This document shows positions 5,639-10,944 of a stretch of DNA of 10,944 nucleotides, piece by piece. The notes beneath the pieces were generated by a model that worked only from the letters and a program-made list of their open reading frames with translations, searched no databases and was not told where the DNA came from. The position numbers and the translations under genes are program-made. The number at the start of each line of letters is the position of its first letter. Position 1 is the first letter of the stretch. The DNA lies in assembly GCA_030146725.1 (NCBI GenBank), contig JASLBJ010000078.1:1-10944 (forward strand). The letters run 5' to 3'. The DNA comes from Sphingomicrobium sp. Lineage in GTDB: Bacteria; Pseudomonadota; Alphaproteobacteria; Sphingomonadales; Sphingomonadaceae.

Positions 5639-6357
5639 TGCTTGAAATCGTTCCTGTGCCGGCCTTCAGCGACAATTACATCTGGCTGGTGCACGACGGG
5701 GCGAGCGGCGAGACAGCGGTGGTCGATCCCGGCGATGCCACCCCAGCACTGTCCGAAGCCGGCCGACGCGGCTGGACGATCGGGCAGGTCTGGAACACGC
5801 ACTGGCATCCTGATCACACCGGCGGCAATCTGGCGGTCAAGGCGGCAACCGGCTGCACGATCAGCGGACCTGGAACAAGCGCGATTCCCGGCCGCGATGT
5901 CGCAATCGGGCAAGGCAGCGCGATCCGGATCGGAGGCCATTCCGCCCGCGTGATCGAGGTCCCGGGACATACACTCGATCATGTCGCCTTGCTGTTCGAC
6001 GATGCGGGCGTTGCGTTTGTCGGAGACACGCTGTTCGCAATGGGCTGCGGGCGGCTGTTCGAGGGCACGGCCGAGCAGATGTACGGCTCGCTTGCCGCGC
6101 TTAGCGCCTTGCCCGACAGCACGGCGCTCTACTGCGCGCACGAGTATACGCTGTCCAACGCCCGCTTCGCCGAACGGGCAGAGCCGGACAATGCCGCCAT
6201 CGCCGCAAGGCATTCGGCAGTGCGCGCACTTCGGGAGGACGGCAGGATTACCTTGCCGACGACCGTCGCGCTCGAGCGCGCCACCAACCCCTTTGTTCGC
6301 GCGGCCGATGCCGCCGAGCTCGCGCGGCTGCGCGCGGACAAAGACAGCTTTCGTTAA
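5638..6357 (+). CDS. gloB: Glyoxalase II (hydroxyacylglutathione hydrolase)
   Basis: This 239-residue cytosolic metallo-beta-lactamase-fold thioesterase hydrolyses S-lactoylglutathione to D-lactate and glutathione, completing the pathway begun by GloA. The metal-binding motif reads NTHWHPDHTGG and gives H55, H57, D59 and H60. Further ligands are H111 (VPGHTLDH), D130 (VGDTLF) and H168 (CAHEYTLSNARF), so the binuclear site is complete. The C-terminus ends in RADKDSFR, the basic glutathione-binding end typical of the family. The start at 5638 overlaps the gloA stop (TAATG), a tight translational coupling. A long upstream extension of the same frame inside gloA is not real. Length is slightly below the usual 250 or so residues. 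Confidence 0.96.
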   Translation: MLEIVPVPAFSDNYIWLVHDGASGETAVVDPGDATPALSEAGRRGWTIGQVWNTHWHPDHTGGNLAVKAATGCTISGPGTSAIPGRDVAIGQGSAIRIGGHSARVIEVPGHTLDHVALLFDDAGVAFVGDTLFAMGCGRLFEGTAEQMYGSLAALSALPDSTALYCAHEYTLSNARFAERAEPDNAAIAARHSAVRALREDGRITLPTTVALERATNPFVRAADAAELARLRADKDSFR

Positions 6358-6391
6358 GCCTCGCTGGCGTTCAAGTGTTGCAACTGCCCTC

Positions 6392-6397
6392 GAGGAG
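6392..6397 (+). promoter_or_regulatory. Ribosome binding site of the small lipoprotein
   Basis: GAGGAG lies 7 bases before the ATG at 6405. It decides this start over an in-frame TTG at 6375, which would place ten hydrophilic residues before the signal sequence. Confidence 0.8.
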
Positions 6398-6404
6398 ATT
6401 CGAA

Positions 6405-6815
6405 ATGCGGTCTATGATTCTCTCGGTTGCGGCGGCAGCGCTCGTCGGGTGTGCGGCGCAGCCGGTTGCCCCAATGCGCACGGCCCAGGCGCAGCAGCGG
6501 CTTGATCAACTGATCGTGGGCAAGGTCGCGGGCGCACCGTTGAGCTGCCTGTCCAGTCATCGCGCCAAGGACATGATCATCATCGACGACGAGACCATCG
6601 CTTTCCGTCAGGGAAGCGGACAGACCTACGTCAATCATCTACAGGGCGGCGGATGCCCGCTTGCGGGTGGTTTCAATACGTTGGTTACCCGCTCGTCTGG
6701 CGGACTCGGGCTGTGCCGCGGCGAGATCGCCCAGGTCGCCGACCTCCAGAGCGGGTTTACGGTGGGCAGTTGCGTGCTTGGCGACTTCATCCCCTACGGC
6801 CGCCCGCGGGCCTGA
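6405..6815 (+). CDS. Small cysteine-containing lipoprotein of unknown function
   Basis: This 136-residue protein begins MRSMILSVAAAALVGC, a short lipoprotein signal with lipobox LVGC and Cys16 as the acylation site. It is probably anchored in the outer or inner membrane facing the periplasm. The mature part has four more cysteines (48, 84, 104, 123), which could form two disulfides. Conserved-looking stretches include DMIIIDDETIAFRQGSGQTY and YVNHLQGGGCPL; the overall pattern reminds me of DUF6491-type lipoproteins, but I am not certain. It follows gloB by 47 bases with no visible terminator, so it may be co-transcribed, yet it has its own strong ribosome site. Its stop lies 4 bases from the stop of the convergent acyl-CoA synthetase. 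Confidence 0.75.
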   Translation: MRSMILSVAAAALVGCAAQPVAPMRTAQAQQRLDQLIVGKVAGAPLSCLSSHRAKDMIIIDDETIAFRQGSGQTYVNHLQGGGCPLAGGFNTLVTRSSGGLGLCRGEIAQVADLQSGFTVGSCVLGDFIPYGRPRA

Positions 6816-6819
6816 TACG

Positions 6820-8565
6820 CTACTTCCTGTAGAGGGCTTCCAGGCGCTCGCCATAAGCTGCCTTGAGCACATGGCGCCGGATCTTCATGGACGGGGTCAG
6901 CTGCTCGTTCTCGACACTGAACGGCGCATCGGCGACGACGAAGCGGCGCACCTTCTCGACTGCTGAAAGATCGGCGTTTACGCGGTCGACGGCCTTGGTC
7001 AGCTGCTGCTGTACGTTGGCGTCGTCGGCGATGTCGGCCTCGGGAACGATCAGGCCGACGAGATACGGCCGGCGGTCTCCATGAACCATCGCCTGGGCGA
7101 TTTCGGGCTGCAGCGTCAGCATTCCCTCGACCCGCTGGGGCGACACATTGTCGCCCTTGTCGTTTACGATCAGGTCCTTCTTGCGGTCGGTGATGACGAT
7201 CCGTCCGCGGTCATCGAAATGGCCGACATCACCCGTCGCGAGCCAGCCGTCTGCAAGCACGCGCGCAGTCTCTTCCGGCTGGCGCCAGTAGCCGTGCATG
7301 ACGAGCTCGCCGCGAACGAGGATTTCGCCGTCGTCGGCGAAGCGCACCTCGGTGTTGAGCAGCGGCGGACCCACAGTGTCCATGCGCACGCCGCCGCGCA
7401 GGCGGTTGCAACTGATCACCGGTCCCGACTCCGTCTGGCCGTAGCCCTGCATGATCGGGAGACCCAGCGAGTGGAAGAATAGCCCCACTTCGGGATTGAG
7501 CGGCGCGCCCCCCGAGACCATCGCCTTGATCCGCCCTCCGAACCGCCCCTTGACCTTGCGCCGGAGTGTCAGCGCGAGGAAGCCGTCCATCGGCAGGTTC
7601 CAGGGTCGGAAGCGACCTTCGTGACGATCGGCCCCGATCGCCAGCGCGCGCTTGAGCAGGTAATTGGACACAGCCCCGCTCTTCTCGAGCGTCTTGAGGA
7701 TGCGCGCACGAAGCATGTCGAACAGCCGTGGAACCACGACCATCAGCGTCGGGCGGACTTCCTCGATGTTGGTGGAGAGCTTCTCAAGGCTTTCGGCATA
7801 ATAGATCTGGGCGCCGAGCCCGATCGGGAAATACTGCCCACCCGAATGCTCGTAGGCATGGCTCGCGGGAAGGAAGGAGAGAAATATCTCGTCGTCCCAG
7901 CCGAAGTCCTCGGAGATGATGTCGGTGCAGCCCGCGACATTGTGGAGAATGGCGCCGTGGTGCTGCTGGACCCCGCGCGGCGCACCGCCGGTGCCGCTGG
8001 TATAGATGATGCAGGCGAGATCGTTGCGGCCGATCGTCGCGAGCCGCGTGTCGAGTTCGGCCATGCCGGGTTCGCCGGCGATGAGGTCGGACCAATGGTG
8101 AACCGCCGCCTGCTCGGTCGGCTGGCCGGTGCGGATCTCGTCGATGCCGATGATGTGGCGGCATTCGCTGGAGGTGAGCACAGCCGGGATCAGGGACTTG
8201 GCGAGCTTCTGGGTCGAGACGATGACTGCGCGCGCGCCGCTGTTGCCGAGAATGTGGCTGTGATCGCGAGTGGTGTTCGTCGTGTAGGTCGGGACCGTGA
8301 CGCAGCCCGCGGCCATGATCCCAAGGTCAGCGATCAGCCACTCGGGGCGGTTCTCGCTGACCAGCATCACCCTTTCGCCTGGGGCGAGGCCGATGCGCTT
8401 GAGGCTTTCGGCGAGGGCGGCGACCTGCCGCGCGGCTTCGGTCCAGCTGACCGGCTGCCACTTGCCGTCGCGCTTGGCCCACAGGAACGGCGCGTCGCCT
8501 TTTTCACGCGCGCGGGTCAGGAACATCGCGACGAGGTTGGGGAAGTGCTCGAGTTGCCGCGCCAT
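6820..8565 (-). CDS. Long-chain fatty acid-CoA ligase (AMP-forming acyl-CoA synthetase)
   Basis: This 581-residue adenylate-forming enzyme activates fatty acids with ATP and CoA. Motifs in order: the phosphate-binding loop YTSGTGGAPRG at 188-198, GYGQTES at 374-380, TGD at 444-446 with the hinge region DRKKDLIV at 460-467, and the C-terminal catalytic lysine K561 in TPSMKIRR. The phosphate loop differs from the usual YTSGTTGxPKG: the second threonine is glycine and the lysine is arginine. The rest resembles long-chain synthetases such as bacterial FadD15. No signal peptide; probably cytosolic and membrane-associated. The ATG at 8565 is preferred over one at 8634 because the longer start would lie inside the ggt gene and add a basic, non-conserved leader. 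It begins 2 bases after the ggt stop, so the two genes form an operon. Confidence 0.93.
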   Translation of the reverse strand: MARQLEHFPNLVAMFLTRAREKGDAPFLWAKRDGKWQPVSWTEAARQVAALAESLKRIGLAPGERVMLVSENRPEWLIADLGIMAAGCVTVPTYTTNTTRDHSHILGNSGARAVIVSTQKLAKSLIPAVLTSSECRHIIGIDEIRTGQPTEQAAVHHWSDLIAGEPGMAELDTRLATIGRNDLACIIYTSGTGGAPRGVQQHHGAILHNVAGCTDIISEDFGWDDEIFLSFLPASHAYEHSGGQYFPIGLGAQIYYAESLEKLSTNIEEVRPTLMVVVPRLFDMLRARILKTLEKSGAVSNYLLKRALAIGADRHEGRFRPWNLPMDGFLALTLRRKVKGRFGGRIKAMVSGGAPLNPEVGLFFHSLGLPIMQGYGQTESGPVISCNRLRGGVRMDTVGPPLLNTEVRFADDGEILVRGELVMHGYWRQPEETARVLADGWLATGDVGHFDDRGRIVITDRKKDLIVNDKGDNVSPQRVEGMLTLQPEIAQAMVHGDRRPYLVGLIVPEADIADDANVQQQLTKAVDRVNADLSAVEKVRRFVVADAPFSVENEQLTPSMKIRRHVLKAAYGERLEALYRK

Positions 8566-8567
8566 AA

Positions 8568-10280
8568 CTACTCGCTGACCGCCGTGCCTTCGCTGCGCGG
8601 ATCGGCGGCGCCGGACCAGCGGCCGTTGGTCCACTCGATCGCATTGGCCTTGAAGCCTGGTTCGCGGAGCTGGACGTTGTGGCCGAGCGATTGCAGTGCG
8701 AGCACCATATGCTGCGGGGTCCTGCCTGCTTCCAGAAACAGGATTTCGCCCGGAGCGTAGAGGACGGGGAGGGCGATCGCCTCCTGCGCCGGGAGGTTCC
8801 AGTCGATGACGCCGATGATCGCCTTGGCGACCTGGGCGATGATCGTCGCGCCGCCTGCTGCTCCGACCGCCAGGCGGACTCGGCCGTCGGGACCGTAGAC
8901 GATGGTCGGGCTCATCGAGCTGCGCGGGCGCTTGCCGCCTTGCACCCGGTTGGCGACCAGCTGGTTGTCGATCCGGGGGACGATGCTGAAGTCGGTCAGT
9001 TCGTTGTTGAGGTAGTAGCCGTTGGTCATCAGCCCCGAGCCGAATGCGCTTTCGATGGTCGAGGTGAGCGAGGCGACATGGCCCCAGCGGTCAGTGGCGA
9101 CAAAGTGCGATGTGCCCGCTTCCTCAGCGTGGAGCCCGGCGGTGACCCGCGGGGCGCCGGCCGGATTGCCGGCCGCGACGCTGGCCATGCGCCGGTCGGG
9201 GGCGATCAGGGCCGAGCGGGCGGCGAGGTAGCCGGGGTCGAGCAGTCCGGCGACGGGAACGGGGACGAAGTCGGGATCGGCGAGGAAGCGCTCGCGGTCG
9301 GCGAAGGCGAGGCGCATCGATTCGGCGAGCAGATGGTAGCTGGCGGGGGAGTTCGGGCCGAGGCGGGCGAGATCGAAGCGCTCAAGCTGCTTGAGGATTG
9401 CGAACACGGTGGTGCCGCCTGAGGAGGGTGGGCCCATGCCGCAGATGCGGTGAGCCCGGTAGGTGCCGCAGACCGGGGTACGTTCCTTCGCGTCATAGGA
9501 GGCGAGGTCGCCCAACGCCATCTGCGAAGCGTTACGGGGCGCGCCGTTGACGGCGGCGACGATCGCCTGCGCATTCGGGCCGACGTAGAAGCTGTCGGGG
9601 CCGCGCACGGCGAGCTGTTCGAGGAAGGTCGCAAGCGCCGGGTTGCGGACGATTGTCCCGACCGGCCTGGGCGTGCCTGCGGACGTGAAGAAGAGTTCGC
9701 GGGCTGCGGGAGAGAGGCCGGCGGTTTCGCGCGAACGGGCCAGTGCGCCGTGCAGGCGCGGGGTGATCGCGAAGCCGTCGCGGGCGAGGCGGATCGCGGG
9801 GGCGAACAGGCGCGCCCAGGTGAGGCGGCCGTGATCGGCATGGGCGCGGGCCATCAGGCGGATGTTGCCGGGGACTCCGACGCTTTTGCCGCCAGGGATC
9901 GCCTCGCGGATCGGGAGCTGTATCTCGCCCCGGTAGAACCAGAACGCGCCGGCAGCCGCGGGTGCGGTCTCGCGGCCGTCATAGCTGTCGGGCGTGCCGT
10001 CCCCGTTCTCGTAGAGGAGGAAGCCGCCGCCGCCGATGCCCGAGCTTTGCGGCTCGACGACGGTCAGCGCGAGCAGGGTGGCGAAGGCGGCGTCGGCCGC
10101 GCTGCCGCCCGCGCGCAGGATCTCGGCGCCTGCTTCGGCGGCTCGCGGATCGGCAGCGCTGACCATTCCTGTCCCGAGCGAAGACGAGGGGCGGGGAATG
10201 CTTGTCGGAGGCGCGGCGCCGGCGGTCGCGCAACTTGCGACGCCGAACGCGGTCAACAGGATCAGGAGACGCCGAACCAT
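8568..10280 (-). CDS. ggt: Gamma-glutamyltransferase (glutathione hydrolase), lipoprotein form
   Basis: This 570-residue Ntn-hydrolase precursor cuts the gamma-glutamyl bond of glutathione and transfers the glutamyl group to water or amino acids. It autocleaves before Thr390 (AGTSHF), giving a large subunit and a small subunit of 181 residues. Substrate-site residues are all visible: R103 in DGRETAP, E427 and D430 in NNELTDF, S454 and S455 in RPRSSMSP, and G476-G477 in GAAGGATI. The N-terminus MVRRLLILLTAFGVASC carries a lipobox VASC with Cys17, suggesting lipid anchoring in the periplasm rather than the soluble form of E. coli. It starts 10 bases after the pyrD stop and ends 2 bases before the acyl-CoA synthetase ATG, so it is the middle gene of an operon. 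The ribosome site is weak, consistent with coupling. Confidence 0.95.
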   Translation of the reverse strand: MVRRLLILLTAFGVASCATAGAAPPTSIPRPSSSLGTGMVSAADPRAAEAGAEILRAGGSAADAAFATLLALTVVEPQSSGIGGGGFLLYENGDGTPDSYDGRETAPAAAGAFWFYRGEIQLPIREAIPGGKSVGVPGNIRLMARAHADHGRLTWARLFAPAIRLARDGFAITPRLHGALARSRETAGLSPAARELFFTSAGTPRPVGTIVRNPALATFLEQLAVRGPDSFYVGPNAQAIVAAVNGAPRNASQMALGDLASYDAKERTPVCGTYRAHRICGMGPPSSGGTTVFAILKQLERFDLARLGPNSPASYHLLAESMRLAFADRERFLADPDFVPVPVAGLLDPGYLAARSALIAPDRRMASVAAGNPAGAPRVTAGLHAEEAGTSHFVATDRWGHVASLTSTIESAFGSGLMTNGYYLNNELTDFSIVPRIDNQLVANRVQGGKRPRSSMSPTIVYGPDGRVRLAVGAAGGATIIAQVAKAIIGVIDWNLPAQEAIALPVLYAPGEILFLEAGRTPQHMVLALQSLGHNVQLREPGFKANAIEWTNGRWSGAADPRSEGTAVSE

Positions 10281-10290
10281 TGGCGCGTGG

Positions 10291-10944
10291 CTACTCGGTC
10301 CCTACCGCCTGGGCAATGCTGGTGAAGCCGGCCTGCTTCAGCCGCGCCGCGAGGCCGTCGCCGATGCGGCGGGCGATCCCGGGGCCGTGGTAGATCATCG
10401 CGCTGTACAGCTGGACGAGGCTCGCGCCGGCGCGGATGCGCTGCCAGGCGTCATCGGCCGACGCGATCCCGCCGACCCCGATCAGCGGGATCGTGCCGTC
10501 GCTCGCGCGGCGGAAGCGGCGCAGCGCGTCGAGCGCGAGCGGGGCGAGCGGCTTGCCTGAGAGGCCACCGAGCTCGTCGGCGAAGCGCGATTTGAGCGGC
10601 GGGCGCGTGATCGTGGTGTTGGCGACGATCAGCGCGTCGATGCCGTTGTCGAGCGCGGCGCGGACGATCCGCTCGGGGTCCTCGTCGGCGAGGTCGGGGG
10701 CGACCTTGAGGAACACCGGCGGGCCGTCGATGCTGCGGGCGCTGCGGATCTCCTGCAGCAGTTCCTCGAGCGCGCCGCCGTCCTGCAGGCTGCGCAGGCC
10801 CGGCGTGTTGGGCGAGCTGATGTTAATGGTGAGATAGTCGGCGACCGCGGACATTGCGCGGACGCCGGACGCATAGTCGGCGATGCGGTCCTGGCTGTCC
10901 TTGTTGGCGCCGATGTTGACTCCGATCGGGCCGCGGCGGCGGCA
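10291..10944 (-). CDS. pyrD: Dihydroorotate dehydrogenase, class 2 (5' end outside the window)
   Basis: The C-terminal 217 residues are present; the N-terminal membrane-associated part lies beyond the right edge. The enzyme oxidises dihydroorotate to orotate with quinone in pyrimidine synthesis, bound to the inner membrane. Diagnostic segments are GPIGVNIGANKDS at the edge of the window, then INISSPNTPGLRSLQ, where the second serine is the catalytic base typical of class 2 enzymes, followed by LKVAPDL (FMN lysine), NTTI, GGLSGKPL, IGVGGI and the phosphate-binding end GASLVQLYSAMIYHGPGI. The frame is open to base 10944, so the internal ATG at 10854 is not a start. It is the upstream gene of the ggt and acyl-CoA synthetase cluster. 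Confidence 0.96.
   Translation of the reverse strand, partial: CRRRGPIGVNIGANKDSQDRIADYASGVRAMSAVADYLTINISSPNTPGLRSLQDGGALEELLQEIRSARSIDGPPVFLKVAPDLADEDPERIVRAALDNGIDALIVANTTITRPPLKSRFADELGGLSGKPLAPLALDALRRFRRASDGTIPLIGVGGIASADDAWQRIRAGASLVQLYSAMIYHGPGIARRIGDGLAARLKQAGFTSIAQAVGTE

Noticed and set aside
5461..6213. 250-codon minus-strand open frame opposite gloA and gloB
   Set aside because: Both glyoxalase genes have full metal-ligand sets on the plus strand, so this is a shadow frame.
6358..6404. Possible terminator or promoter between gloB and the lipoprotein
   Set aside because: Only an 8-base palindrome (GTTGCAAC at 6377-6384) is present, without a U-tract or convincing promoter boxes.
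7621..8760. 379-codon plus-strand open frame opposite the acyl-CoA synthetase
   Set aside because: The minus strand carries all adenylation motifs in order. The plus-strand product is Asp-, Gly- and Arg-rich and shows no recognisable fold.
8679..10325. Two long plus-strand open frames (8679-9422 and 9450-10325) opposite ggt
   Set aside because: They mirror the codon bias of ggt, whose catalytic threonine and substrate-binding residues are intact on the minus strand.

Overview
The window is GC-rich, densely coded bacterial chromosome, most likely from an alphaproteobacterium of the Sphingomonadales. This placement is inferred from gene content: an outer-membrane barrel protein ending in twin polyproline tracts with a CPDGSVI motif, a candidate EcfG-type general stress promoter, and an ABHD10-like hydrolase. 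No 16S rRNA or other taxonomic marker is present. I see no RNA gene, insertion sequence, phage gene or CRISPR array, and no gene-free stretch longer than about 220 bases.

Layout from left to right. Bases 1-29 look like the 3' end of a plus-strand gene. A Kv-beta-type aldo/keto reductase lies on the minus strand (34-978) and is transcribed divergently from a plus-strand major facilitator transporter (1086-2615). The 107-base spacer between them holds a candidate stress promoter for the reductase and two short palindromes. The transporter converges with a minus-strand outer-membrane beta-barrel protein (2683-3558), with a strong hairpin terminator between them. A 216-base divergent spacer (3559-3774) contains a 49-base imperfect dyad. 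It is followed by a tight plus-strand cluster: an ABHD10-like alpha/beta hydrolase, an exported TPR protein, glyoxalase I, glyoxalase II and a small lipoprotein (3775-6815). That cluster converges, with a 4-base gap, on a minus-strand operon read from right to left: pyrD (5' end outside the window), gamma-glutamyltransferase, and long-chain acyl-CoA synthetase.

How the genes fit together. GloA and GloB form the complete glutathione-dependent methylglyoxal pathway. The ABHD10-like hydrolase is translationally coupled to the TPR gene just upstream of them. The aldo/keto reductase could reduce reactive aldehydes, and gamma-glutamyltransferase degrades exported glutathione, so the window has a loose glutathione and carbonyl-stress theme, although the genes sit in separate transcription units. 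Most genes are ordinary, recognisable families. The least explained items are the ABHD10-TPR-glyoxalase arrangement, the 49-base dyad, the twin-polyproline tail of the barrel protein, and the small cysteine-containing lipoprotein. I do not see clear evidence of a wholly new system.
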